Source: Vibrio sp. CK2-1 (GTDB lineage: Bacteria; Pseudomonadota; Gammaproteobacteria; Enterobacterales; Vibrionaceae). From it: a stretch of DNA of 64,000 bases. Below are positions 1 to 7,640 of the stretch, piece after piece. Position 1 is the first letter of the stretch. The number at the start of each line of letters is the position of its first letter. The notes below the pieces were generated by a model that saw only the letters and a program-made list of their open reading frames with translations, was not told the origin of the DNA and did not search any database. The stretch spans positions 124,001 through 188,000 of the forward strand of contig NZ_JAKKCJ010000003.1 in assembly GCF_021726515.1 (NCBI RefSeq), given 5' to 3'. Both the position numbers and the translations under genes were made by a program.

Positions 1-608
1 TAAGTATGTAGAGATGATAAGGCTAAAGCTGCTTTTGCTAAACGTTGGCCTTGTGCAAATGCTAACTCAGTCACTTGTTTATCGAGTCCGCTATGGCCTT
101 GTTTCGATATCGAGCTTGCTCCATAGGGCGTTCCGCCTTTAAAGCTAGTGTGTAAACTTGGCTCTGAATAAGGGAGTCCCATTACCATCATGCCGTGATG
201 CAATAGCGGTAACATCATTGATTGTTGAGTAGTCTCTTGCCCGCCATGAGGGGACGATGATGAGGTAAACACACAAGCGGGCTTATCAATTAAATCACCA
301 GCGATCCACAAAGAAGTGGTTTGATCCCAAAAGTGTTTCATCGCCGCACTCATATTGCCAAACCAAACTGGACTACCAATTGCCAAACCATCACATTGCT
401 TTAATTCTGGTAATTCGATCACAGGATCGGTAGCAGGATGGTCGTCATTGGAATCAATATCCGCAACAGTGCGCAATGAAGCTTGGCAGTTTTCTACCGA
501 TTCTACCCCTCGGGCAATATGGCGAGCTAACTGCTGCGTTGTACCGTGTCGGCTATGGTACAACACAACAATAGTCACGGAGCTGCGCTTTAGCAGTGGA
601 TCAATCAT
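1..608 (-). CDS. wrbA: WrbA-family NAD(P)H:quinone oxidoreductase (partial at left edge)
   Basis: A flavodoxin-fold protein of the WrbA family, which reduces quinones by two electrons using FMN and NAD(P)H in the cytoplasm. The reverse-strand reading gives 202 codons before the window edge, about the full length of the family, so at most a few codons are missing. Family signatures visible are LYHSRHGTTQQLA near the N-terminus (phosphate-binding loop), GSPVWFGNMS in the middle, and FKGGTPYGAS near the C-terminus. Its ATG overlaps the TGA of the upstream arsC gene (ATGA, 605-608), suggesting translational coupling in a bepA-arsC-wrbA operon. The stop codon is not seen. Confidence 0.9.
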   Translation of the reverse strand, partial: MIDPLLKRSSVTIVVLYHSRHGTTQQLARHIARGVESVENCQASLRTVADIDSNDDHPATDPVIELPELKQCDGLAIGSPVWFGNMSAAMKHFWDQTTSLWIAGDLIDKPACVFTSSSSPHGGQETTQQSMMLPLLHHGMMVMGLPYSEPSLHTSFKGGTPYGASSISKQGHSGLDKQVTELAFAQGQRLAKAALALSSLHT

Positions 609-955
609 AGAATCTCAAGCACTTGCTCTGGTGGGCGGCCATGGCGAGCTTGGTCATTGGCAACCACGATAGGGCGTTCAATCAGTTTTGGGTTTTCAGC
701 CATAGCGTTAAATAGATTATCATCACTCAAAGCCTCATCGGCTAAGTTTAGTGATTTATAAATATCTTCTTTAATGCGCATCATATCGCGAACTTTGGTT
801 AAGCCTAGTTGCTTAAACAAGGTTTTTAGCGTGGCAACATCCGGTGTATCGTCTAAATATTTAACCACTTGAGGTTCAATGCCTTGTTCGGTTAATAGCT
901 CTAATGTTTGACGGCTTTTTGAGCAGCGTGGGTTGTGATAAATAACAACTGACAT
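605..955 (-). CDS. arsC: ArsC-type arsenate reductase (glutaredoxin-dependent family)
   Basis: A 116-residue thioredoxin-fold protein of the ArsC family. It carries the active-site pattern H7-N-P-R-C11-S-K-S-R, with the catalytic cysteine in the usual position just after the first strand. Length fits single-domain ArsC/YfgD proteins. Known members reduce arsenate with glutathione and glutaredoxin. No ars operon genes (arsB, arsR) are nearby, so the physiological substrate is uncertain and a general redox role is possible. It sits 27 bp downstream of bepA and overlaps wrbA by 4 bp, the arrangement expected of one transcript. Confidence 0.9.
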   Translation of the reverse strand: MSVVIYHNPRCSKSRQTLELLTEQGIEPQVVKYLDDTPDVATLKTLFKQLGLTKVRDMMRIKEDIYKSLNLADEALSDDNLFNAMAENPKLIERPIVVANDQARHGRPPEQVLEIL

Positions 956-982
956 GACATATCCTTATAAAGTTTTAATGAA

Positions 983-2449
983 TTATTGTAGAGCAGCAAA
1001 ACGTTGCTGTTCGATACGCAATTGGTCAATCCGAGCATCATATCTTGCTTGTTGTAGACTGCCTAATTCGGCTAACTGACTTGCTCTAGTGTAGTTACTG
1101 ATTGCTTTATTCCAATTCGCTCGCAGTGCAAATATTTCACCTTCTGATGCTAATTGTTCCGGCTCATTGGCGGCTTTTCGATTAGCATTGGCTAACAATG
1201 ACCATCCCACCGTTTCATCTGGATGAGCATGGGTATACTTTTGTAAAATATTAATTGCCTCTTTATTGCGGTTTGCTTCAATAAGAACATTGGCATAGTT
1301 AATGGTTAATACTTGATTGCCCGGTTTTCTTTCGAGTCCTTTTTTAAGCAAAGTTATCGCGCTGTCATACTGTTTTTTATGTATGTATAAGTCAGACACC
1401 GCATCAAGATAAAAATTATTGTACGGATCGCTGGCCAGTAGTCGGGTTAAGATGGTTTCTGCTTGAGATATTTTACCGCTATCCATATAAACCAAGGCTT
1501 GGCCGTACTCTAAAGTTGGCTTTATCATTGGGCTGGCTTTTTGCAGTCTACGCTCAAACCAATCTAATGATTGAGCTGAATCGATGCTAGCATAGCGAGC
1601 GATCACTCGCGCTTTGGCAAGATGGAAATTAACAGAAATAGGTGGATTGACTCTAGGGTAACGGCCCGCTCTATCTCTTGCTTCGGATAGACGTGCTTTA
1701 GGTAAAGGGTGACTCAGCAACATTGGCGGCGGGGTGCTTGCATAGCGATATTGATCGGCTAATTGGCCAAAGAATTGAGGCATGCCTTCAGGATCAAAAC
1801 CGGCTCTGGCCAATGTGGCAATACCAAATCGGTCTGCCTCTTGTTCATTAGAGCGCGTGTAGTTAATACTGGCTTGCATTGAACCTGCGGTAGTGGCATT
1901 AACCGCAGCAATACCTGCTTCTGGAGAGGCGATAGCAAGTAATAATGAACCGACTAAAGCGGCAATCGTTAATGGCGTACGACGCGCTTGATCTTCCATA
2001 TGTCGAGCAAGATGTCGTTGAGTGATATGCGATATTTCGTGCGCAAAAACCGAGGCAAGTTGGCTTTCATTGTTGGCGTGAAGAAATAAACCGGTATTGG
2101 CCACCACGTACCCACCAAAAAAGGCAAAGGCGTTCACACTACGATCACGGATCAAATGGAAGTGAAAAGGGGTTTTGACATCATTAGCACTGGCAACCAG
2201 CTGGTGGCCTAACGAGGTGATGTACTCATCCATCACTGGGTCACTAATAATTGGACTGGTGCTGCGCAAAATTCGCATGTAAGCATCGCCATACTCTAAT
2301 TCTTGAGCAATGGTCAATGTGCCTGCCGCAGCGGTACCTATATCCGGTAAGTCTTGCTGTGCATAGGCGATAGGTTGTACGCATAATAAAGCCGAAAGAC
2401 ATAAGCATGCGGTAGTGCGAAAAAATTGGCGCATATCGTTAAGCAACAT
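983..2449 (-). CDS. bepA: BepA, periplasmic M48 metalloprotease/chaperone for outer-membrane proteins
   Basis: A 488-residue M48-family zinc protease with C-terminal tetratricopeptide repeats. BepA helps assemble LptD and other beta-barrel proteins and degrades stalled intermediates in the periplasm. A signal peptide is visible (hydrophobic segment about residues 11-30, ending at AYA-QQ). The zinc site is HEISH (137-141) with the downstream glutamate in NEQEADRFG (about 201-209). Helical repeats with the YDSAITLLKKGLE type of spacing occupy the last third. The start could also be the methionine at residue 6. Neither start has a strong ribosome-binding site. It heads a minus-strand unit with arsC and wrbA. 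Confidence 0.95.
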   Translation of the reverse strand: MLLNDMRQFFRTTACLCLSALLCVQPIAYAQQDLPDIGTAAAGTLTIAQELEYGDAYMRILRSTSPIISDPVMDEYITSLGHQLVASANDVKTPFHFHLIRDRSVNAFAFFGGYVVANTGLFLHANNESQLASVFAHEISHITQRHLARHMEDQARRTPLTIAALVGSLLLAIASPEAGIAAVNATTAGSMQASINYTRSNEQEADRFGIATLARAGFDPEGMPQFFGQLADQYRYASTPPPMLLSHPLPKARLSEARDRAGRYPRVNPPISVNFHLAKARVIARYASIDSAQSLDWFERRLQKASPMIKPTLEYGQALVYMDSGKISQAETILTRLLASDPYNNFYLDAVSDLYIHKKQYDSAITLLKKGLERKPGNQVLTINYANVLIEANRNKEAINILQKYTHAHPDETVGWSLLANANRKAANEPEQLASEGEIFALRANWNKAISNYTRASQLAELGSLQQARYDARIDQLRIEQQRFAALQ

Positions 2450-2492
2450 CCATTATTATTTGACGTTATAAAAGCAAAGCCAGTTTATCTGT

Positions 2493-2534
2493 TATACCTA
2501 AGTAAGCTCAAGGTTTAGAGGTGACTTAGGTATA
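2493..2534. repeat. Intergenic inverted repeat with TATACC ends
   Basis: Perfect 11-bp arms TATACCTAAGT (2493-2503) and ACTTAGGTATA (2524-2534) are separated by 20 bp, in the gap between divergent bepA and the TusA-like gene. The right arm resembles sequences at 4563-4582, 26191-26208 and 30270-30286, so this may be a member of a dispersed intergenic repeat family. A regulatory palindrome is the alternative. Confidence 0.6.
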
Positions 2535-2639
2535 TTTGTCAGAGGTATAGACCCAAAATCATTTGCTTGGTTTCTTTTTTATCCAAAGCATTTATACTCG
2601 CTCATGATTAATAACTCTATCATAAAGGTTAATGGCTGA

Positions 2640-2870
2640 ATGAAAGTAGAGTGTCTTGATTTACGATCTCAGCGCTGCCCAATGGCACTATTGTTAGCCA
2701 AACGAAAAAGTGCTGAATTGTTGAACCAGCAATCACTAACCATCTTATCGAATGACACTGCATCGATTAACGATATGATTCGATATTTTAAACAAGCCCC
2801 GTATTCAGTAAAAGTACAACAGCATAATGGTGAATGTACTTTGTTAGTAACGAAAAAGGAATCAAATTGA
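2640..2870 (+). CDS. TusA-like small protein (SirA/YeeD/TusA fold)
   Basis: A 76-residue protein with the TusA/SirA fold. The N-terminus reads LDLRSQRCPMALLLAK, matching the strand-loop-helix where TusA proteins carry their sulfur-accepting cysteine in a CPxP motif. Here the cysteine-proline is kept but the second proline is missing (CPMA). Known members move persulfide sulfur for tRNA thiolation or molybdenum-cofactor pathways. Which of these applies here cannot be told. Its TGA stop touches the ATG of perM (TGAATG), so the two genes are almost certainly cotranscribed. A purine-rich AAAGG lies 12 bp upstream of the start. Confidence 0.8.
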   Translation: MKVECLDLRSQRCPMALLLAKRKSAELLNQQSLTILSNDTASINDMIRYFKQAPYSVKVQQHNGECTLLVTKKESN

Positions 2871-3950
2871 ATGTTTGAAATGATAGTTCGTTGGTATAAA
2901 AAACGATTTTCTGATCCACATGCCGTGAGCTTGGTGGCGATTTTATTATTTGGTTTTATTACTATTTACTTTTTTGGACATTTAATTGCGCCATTATTGG
3001 TCGCTATTGTATTAGCCTACTTGTTGGAGTGGCCAGTTAACCGTCTATCTAAAGTGGGGCTGCCTCGACTGGCGAGTGTCTTAGTGGTGGTGAGTGCTTT
3101 CATTGGCTTGATGCTGTTAGCTTTCTTTGGCCTAGTACCGACTATTTGGCGACAGATTGCTAGTTTGCTTAATGATATGCCGGGCATGTATACCACCTTC
3201 CAAACTTATATTGCGAGCTTGCCACAGCGTTATCCAGACATAGCAGATGTCCAGGTTATTGAAGTAATTATGCATAACGCTCAAAACAAAATAATCGGTA
3301 TGGGCGATACCATTTTACGGGGTTCCATGGCTTCATTGTTGAGCTTAGCAACGCTAGGGGTTTACCTAGTACTTGTGCCGTTATTGATTTTCTTTTTACT
3401 GAAAGACAAATCAGAACTGATGGCAACATTAAGTGGAGTGTTACCACAAAATCGCCGCTTAGCCACCAAGGTTTGGGATGAAATGCACAACCAAATCTCC
3501 AACTATATTCGCGGTAAAGTCGTGGAGATTGTGATCGTTGGCGTGGCAACTTACATCGTATTCTTGATGTTTGGGTTGCGTTACCCTGTATTACTCGCCG
3601 TTGCAGTCGGTTTTTCTGTGCTGATTCCTTATATCGGTGCGGTAGCGGTTACCGTTCCAGTGGTACTAGTCGCACTATTCCAATGGGGATTAGTTCCTCA
3701 GTTTTATTGGTTAGTGATCGCTTATGGCATTGTACAAATGCTCGATGGTAATGTGCTGGTGCCAGTACTGTTCTCGGAAGCGGTTAACTTACATCCGATC
3801 GCGATTATAGTCGCGGTATTGGTATTTGGTGGATTATGGGGGTTCTGGGGCGTGTTCTTTGCGATTCCATTAGCCACACTAGTCAAAGCGGTTTGGAATG
3901 CTTTACCAAGTAATGAAACAAACAATGAACCGCCAGCTGAGCCACTATAA
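2871..3950 (+). CDS. perM: PerM-like AI-2E family transporter (YfgO)
   Basis: A 359-residue inner-membrane protein of the AI-2E/PerM superfamily, whose members are permeases and antiporters of varied substrates. About eight hydrophobic segments are visible: a pair at roughly residues 18-60, one near 70-95, and a block in the second half (about 155-180 and 210-340). The family signature region LLIFFLLKDK and the glycine-rich C-terminal segment FGGLWGFWGVFFAIPLATLVKA are present. It starts directly after the TusA-like gene without spacing. A strong hairpin terminator follows at 3976-4010. The substrate cannot be inferred. Confidence 0.88.
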   Translation: MFEMIVRWYKKRFSDPHAVSLVAILLFGFITIYFFGHLIAPLLVAIVLAYLLEWPVNRLSKVGLPRLASVLVVVSAFIGLMLLAFFGLVPTIWRQIASLLNDMPGMYTTFQTYIASLPQRYPDIADVQVIEVIMHNAQNKIIGMGDTILRGSMASLLSLATLGVYLVLVPLLIFFLLKDKSELMATLSGVLPQNRRLATKVWDEMHNQISNYIRGKVVEIVIVGVATYIVFLMFGLRYPVLLAVAVGFSVLIPYIGAVAVTVPVVLVALFQWGLVPQFYWLVIAYGIVQMLDGNVLVPVLFSEAVNLHPIAIIVAVLVFGGLWGFWGVFFAIPLATLVKAVWNALPSNETNNEPPAEPL

Positions 3951-3975
3951 CGACGTAGAAAGCTATTGATATAAC

Positions 3976-4010
3976 AACGCCCAGATATCATCAAATATCT
4001 GGGCGTTTTA
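3976..4010 (+). terminator. Rho-independent terminator after perM
   Basis: Stem arms AACGCCCAGATAT and ATATCTGGGCGTT, 13 bp and perfectly complementary, with a short loop and followed by TTTA. It lies 25 bp after the perM stop, between convergent perM and bcp, and may serve both strands. Confidence 0.85.
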
Positions 4011-4039
4011 GTCTGTTCAATACTTATCTAGAGCGATGA

Positions 4040-4510
4040 TTAAGCATTGTCATTTAGGTAGTTAAGTACCACTTCATGGTGATCTTTGGTTTTGAACTTG
4101 TTGAATACATGCTCAAGGTTGCCAGACTCATCAATCAGGAAGCTTGTTCTTACAACGCCCATGTTTTCACGACCCATGAACTTCTTGAGCTGCCAAACAC
4201 CGTACTTCTCACACACTTCATGATCTTCATCAGACAGTAGAGTGAAGTTTAAGTTATCTCGTTCGATAAACTTACCTAGGCGTTTTACTGGGTCAATACT
4301 GACGCCGAGTACGACGACATTTTTATCTGCTAATTCTTGCTGAATATCGCGAAGGCCTTGAGCTTGAACCGTACAGCCCGGCGTCATGGCTTTTGGGTAA
4401 AAGTAAAATAAAACCTTCTTACCTTTAAAGTCACCTAAAGAAACGGTTTTGCCGTCTTGGTCAAGTAAAGCGAAATTAGGTGCGGGAGTGCCTGCGGTCA
4501 ATGTTTGCAT
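4040..4510 (-). CDS. bcp: Thioredoxin-dependent peroxiredoxin Bcp
   Basis: A 156-residue peroxiredoxin of the Bcp/PrxQ family, which reduces hydrogen peroxide and organic peroxides in the cytoplasm using thioredoxin. The peroxidatic cysteine is C46 in FYPKAMTPGCTVQA. In E. coli Bcp the resolving cysteine follows five residues later (CTVQAC). Here that position is Q51, so this protein lacks the usual CxxxxC pair. Another cysteine is present in HEVCEKYGVW (about residue 99), also found in E. coli. It probably works as a one-cysteine or intermolecular enzyme. It lies downstream of gcvR on the same strand. Confidence 0.95.
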   Translation of the reverse strand: MQTLTAGTPAPNFALLDQDGKTVSLGDFKGKKVLFYFYPKAMTPGCTVQAQGLRDIQQELADKNVVVLGVSIDPVKRLGKFIERDNLNFTLLSDEDHEVCEKYGVWQLKKFMGRENMGVVRTSFLIDESGNLEHVFNKFKTKDHHEVVLNYLNDNA

Positions 4511-4543
4511 GATTCTTCCTTTTATTTGCGGTGTTTCTTATCC

Positions 4544-4582
4544 GAAGTTACTGGGTATATAAGAAGTTACTTGGGTATATAA
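4544..4582. repeat. Tandem pair of a 19/20-bp intergenic repeat
   Basis: Two adjacent copies, 4544-4562 and 4563-4582, differ only by one inserted T and terminal bases. Each has the form GAAGTTACTKGGGTATATAA. They lie between gcvR and bcp, upstream of the bcp start. The core GTTACTTGGGTATA recurs elsewhere in the window. Confidence 0.7.
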
Positions 4583-4592
4583 AGTGAAATGA

Positions 4593-5141
4593 TTAATCCA
4601 TTTTTGCTTGTATTTGCAATTCACCATTAACAGAAAGTGTCTGACATAATCGCTCAAATGCTTGTTCTAGTTGAGTGGTATCCATATCAAGCTCGGTTAA
4701 ACCGGAAATGAAAATATGGAACTGGTCAGCTTGTCCTGCCTGTTGAGGAGTGGTGGCTTTTTGAGTTTGTGCGCTTAATTCAGAAATATTGATCTGATGG
4801 TTGGAAAAAAATTGAGTAAATGCTTCCGTTAAGCCCACTCGGTCTTCCGACTCTATGGTGCATTCAACTTTGTAAGTATATTGCGGTGGTTGGTGAGGAG
4901 CCGTACGTTTCATTACTACCATGAGGTCATGTTCAGCACTCATTGATGGTAATAAGGTTTCGATGCGAGTAATGGCATTGGTTTCACCTGAGATCAGCAT
5001 AATTAAAGTGAACTCCTTGCCGAATAAAGCGATACGACTGTCGACAATGTTTCCGCCAGAATGCGTCACAACCTGGGTTAAGCGATTGCAGATTCCCGGT
5101 CTATCTGAACCGACTGCGGTAATAACTAGATGATGAACCAT
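4593..5141 (-). CDS. gcvR: GcvR, glycine-cleavage regulator with tandem ACT domains
   Basis: A 182-residue protein made of two ACT domains, the layout of GcvR. In E. coli GcvR binds GcvA and glycine and represses the glycine cleavage operon. The first ACT domain begins HHLVITAVGSDRPGICNRLT and the second YKVECTIESEDRVGLTEAF (about residues 90-170). I chose the internal ATG at 5141 because the protein then starts directly before the first ACT strand, as in homologues. The longer frame to 5183 adds 14 residues with no family resemblance. It is divergent from dapA, the usual neighbour in gamma-proteobacteria. Confidence 0.9.
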   Translation of the reverse strand: MVHHLVITAVGSDRPGICNRLTQVVTHSGGNIVDSRIALFGKEFTLIMLISGETNAITRIETLLPSMSAEHDLMVVMKRTAPHQPPQYTYKVECTIESEDRVGLTEAFTQFFSNHQINISELSAQTQKATTPQQAGQADQFHIFISGLTELDMDTTQLEQAFERLCQTLSVNGELQIQAKMD

Positions 5142-5355
5142 GATCTCAACGTCCAAATTGAAATAATGATCATATCTTATCATAAATAAAATTGGCCGCT
5201 GTAAGTGAAAGCAAGATCTTTCGAGGGGCTTTTATATTGAGAAAGTAAACCAATGTCATTATTTCGTTGTAAATTACCAGAAAGAAGTGTTGAGCCCTTG
5301 TCTTCATTGAGCTTGTTAAAGTAACATGCTAGAAGAATTTCATAAGGAGAGAAGC

Positions 5356-6234
5356 ATGTTCTCAGGAAGCATAGTTGCACTAGTTACGCCTTTTAATCAT
5401 CTCGATGAAGTCGATTATGATAGCCTTAAAAATCTAGTGGAATACCATATTAAATCAGGTTCAAGCGGCATTGTTGCGGTTGGAACGACTGGCGAGTCTG
5501 CCACTTTAACCGTTGAAGAACATGTCAAAGTCGTGAATAAGACGGTGGAGTTTGCAGCTGGACGCATCCCTATTATTGCAGGCACGGGTGCCAATGCGAC
5601 TCATGAAGCAGTGACATTTAGCCGTCTATTAAATGACTCAGGTGTTGCAGGCTGTTTGAGTGTCACGCCGTACTACAATAAGCCGACTCAAGAAGGTTTA
5701 TATCAGCATTACAAAGCGATTGCTGAAGTCAGTGAAGTACCAGTGATTCTTTATAATGTACCGGGTCGTACTGCAGTGGATTTATTACCTGAAACCGTTG
5801 GCCGTTTATCTCAGGTCGATAATATTGTCGGAATTAAAGATGCTACGGGTGATTTGTCTCGAGTGGATAAATTCCGTGAACTTTGTGGTGATGAATTCGT
5901 CTTACTAAGTGGCGATGATGCGACTGGCTTAGATTTTGTTAAGCGCGGTGGTAATGGTGTGATTTCAGTGACTAATAACATCGCCGCTGCAGAAATGGCG
6001 CAAATGTTTAAATTAGCAGCGGAAGGGCAACTTGATGCGGCTGATGAAATCAATCAGAAGCTGATGCCATTACATAAAAATTTATTTATTGAATCTAGCC
6101 CTATTCCAGTGAAATGGGCCGCTCATAAGCTTGGTTTGATCTCTGAAGGTTTCTTGCGTTTACCATTAACCGAGTTAACGGAATCTGGTCAAGTGATTGT
6201 GGCTCAAGCGCTTAAAGACGCTGGTATTCAATAA
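5356..6234 (+). CDS. dapA: 4-hydroxy-tetrahydrodipicolinate synthase
   Basis: A 292-residue (beta/alpha)8 class I aldolase that condenses pyruvate with aspartate semialdehyde, the first committed step of lysine and diaminopimelate synthesis. The Schiff-base lysine is K161 in [11 protein letters not shown], and Tyr133 of LYNVPGRTA and the GTTGES motif (43-48) match the active site. The ATG at 5356 is preceded by AAGGAGAG at a good distance. The in-frame ATG at 5326 would add ten residues absent from the family. bamC follows 48 bp later, a pairing known from E. coli. dapE in this window serves the same pathway. Confidence 0.97.
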   Translation: MFSGSIVALVTPFNHLDEVDYDSLKNLVEYHIKSGSSGIVAVGTTGESATLTVEEHVKVVNKTVEFAAGRIPIIAGTGANATHEAVTFSRLLNDSGVAGCLSVTPYYNKPTQEGLYQHYKAIAEVSEVPVILYNVPGRTAVDLLPETVGRLSQVDNIVGIKDATGDLSRVDKFRELCGDEFVLLSGDDATGLDFVKRGGNGVISVTNNIAAAEMAQMFKLAAEGQLDAADEINQKLMPLHKNLFIESSPIPVKWAAHKLGLISEGFLRLPLTELTESGQVIVAQALKDAGIQ

Positions 6235-6282
6235 AAATGGGTTTCAAGTTCGCTTAAGCCTATTTTCAGGAGTTGTATAGAA

Positions 6283-7311
6283 ATGAAATTCTCTCACCAG
6301 TTAGTGATTAGTTCACTAGCGGTATTGGTATTGTCAGCGTGTGCTGGGGATCCGGAACAGCGTAGACAAGCGAAAGATGATTTTGAATATTTAGACACGT
6401 CTTTGGATCAAGAGTGGGTGACCCTTCCTGATGCTCAGCCTCAGTTTTATCCTCAATACAATATTCCTCAAGGTGAGTACAAAGGAAAACTCGGTCCTGA
6501 CGTTGATATTCGTGCGCCGCAACAGGTTTTAGAGTTAATTCCTGGTGCTCGTGTTGAAAAGCAAGACAGTGAAGTGACGGTTTGGTTAATTAGCCAAGAA
6601 GAGCTCAATAAAGTTTGGGACATGCTTCACCGTATGATAGATGAAAAAGGTATCGAGCTTCGTACTGATACTCCAACGTCATTAGAAACGGATTGGGTCA
6701 ATTTAAGTGCGGAAGATGAATCGTATCCAATTGCGGGTCGTTATAAAGTCGATCGTTTAGAAACGGCGGGCCGTTATGGTTTCCATGTGACACTCGTTGA
6801 GTGGAAAGAAGATAATGACACGATTGAATTAACGCCTGAAATTGAGGATCGTTATTCAAGTGTAATGGTGAATTACATTACCACTCAATATGATAAACAA
6901 GTGACGGAAGAAGCGAGAATTCGAGCACTAGAGTTGATTAATAAAGTGCCGGTAACCATGGGGAAAGATAGAAGTGGTTTACCAGTAATTATTGCTCGTG
7001 CACCTTACGATTTAGTTTGGAGCAAGCTTGAAACGGTTCTGCCGCAAATCGGCTTTAATATTACCGATAAAAACCGCTCGCAAGGCACCATTGATATGGA
7101 TTATAAAGATCCAGGTGAAGAAGTATGGCAAAGCCTAGGTGTTAAGCCGTTGACCTTAAGTGATAAGAAATATGGCTTATTAGTTGGTGACTTAGACAAC
7201 CGTACTTCTATCAATGTGACTGATGCTGATGGTAAACCGATTCCACAAGACGATTTACAAACCTTGATTCCGGTACTTCAAGCGATGTTTGATACTAGTG
7301 ATAAGTCTTAG
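6283..7311 (+). CDS. bamC: BamC, outer-membrane assembly lipoprotein
   Basis: A 342-residue lipoprotein subunit of the BAM complex that inserts beta-barrel proteins into the outer membrane. The lipobox is LVLSAC with the lipidated cysteine at residue 20, followed by the unstructured N-terminal stretch that binds BamD in known structures (about residues 25-75). Two helix-grip domains then follow (about 80-190 and 215-335). It has AGGAG at the right spacing before the start and follows dapA directly, so the two are probably cotranscribed. A perfectly symmetrical terminator closes the unit at 7338-7369. Confidence 0.95.
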   Translation: MKFSHQLVISSLAVLVLSACAGDPEQRRQAKDDFEYLDTSLDQEWVTLPDAQPQFYPQYNIPQGEYKGKLGPDVDIRAPQQVLELIPGARVEKQDSEVTVWLISQEELNKVWDMLHRMIDEKGIELRTDTPTSLETDWVNLSAEDESYPIAGRYKVDRLETAGRYGFHVTLVEWKEDNDTIELTPEIEDRYSSVMVNYITTQYDKQVTEEARIRALELINKVPVTMGKDRSGLPVIIARAPYDLVWSKLETVLPQIGFNITDKNRSQGTIDMDYKDPGEEVWQSLGVKPLTLSDKKYGLLVGDLDNRTSINVTDADGKPIPQDDLQTLIPVLQAMFDTSDKS

Positions 7312-7337
7312 TTGTTGGATCTGTGATTCTAAGTAAT

Positions 7338-7369
7338 AAAAAACACCGCCAAATTTGGCGGTGTTTTTT
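7338..7369. terminator. Bidirectional terminator between bamC and a convergent small gene
   Basis: A perfect 32-bp palindrome: six A, CACCGCC, AAATTT, GGCGGTG, six T. It lies between two convergent genes and has a T-run on both strands, so it should stop transcription both ways. Confidence 0.9.
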
Positions 7370-7380
7370 ATATTCCAACG

Positions 7381-7617
7381 TTATGGGTTGGTATCATCTG
7401 AATCGGTTTTCTTTTTTTGACCTGTTTTGTCTTGTGCTTCTTGCTGATCTTTTTCTTTATAGATTTCGATGAGCTTCTCTAGGTCAGATTTCGCTTTTGG
7501 GTTTTTGCGCACTAAATGTGATTGCCCCAAATATTTCATTGACGCTAAATTACCGATGATAAAAACAATGATGATAATACTAATCACCCAAGGGTTGAGT
7601 AGTAAGTCTAAATCCAT
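7381..7617 (-). CDS. Small membrane protein, DUF2897-like
   Basis: A 78-residue protein with one N-terminal hydrophobic helix (about residues 9-27, NPWVISIIIIVFIIGNLASM) followed by a lysine-, glutamate- and glutamine-rich cytoplasmic tail. It resembles the DUF2897 family of small proteins, whose function is unknown. It lies 23 bp downstream of the M15 peptidase gene and ends the four-gene minus-strand unit that includes dapE, just before the shared terminator. The family assignment is from memory of the pattern and is moderately sure. Confidence 0.7.
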   Translation of the reverse strand: MDLDLLLNPWVISIIIIVFIIGNLASMKYLGQSHLVRKNPKAKSDLEKLIEIYKEKDQQEAQDKTGQKKKTDSDDTNP

Positions 7618-7640
7618 AAGTCCTACTTAGTTGCGGCTAT

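Noticed and set aside
5326..5355. Upstream ATG extending dapA
   Set aside because: It adds ten residues before the conserved N-terminus, while the ATG at 5356 has an AAGGAGAG site.
7338..7369. 32-bp perfect palindrome considered as an operator
   Set aside because: It lies between convergent genes with A- and T-runs at its ends, so a bidirectional terminator explains it.
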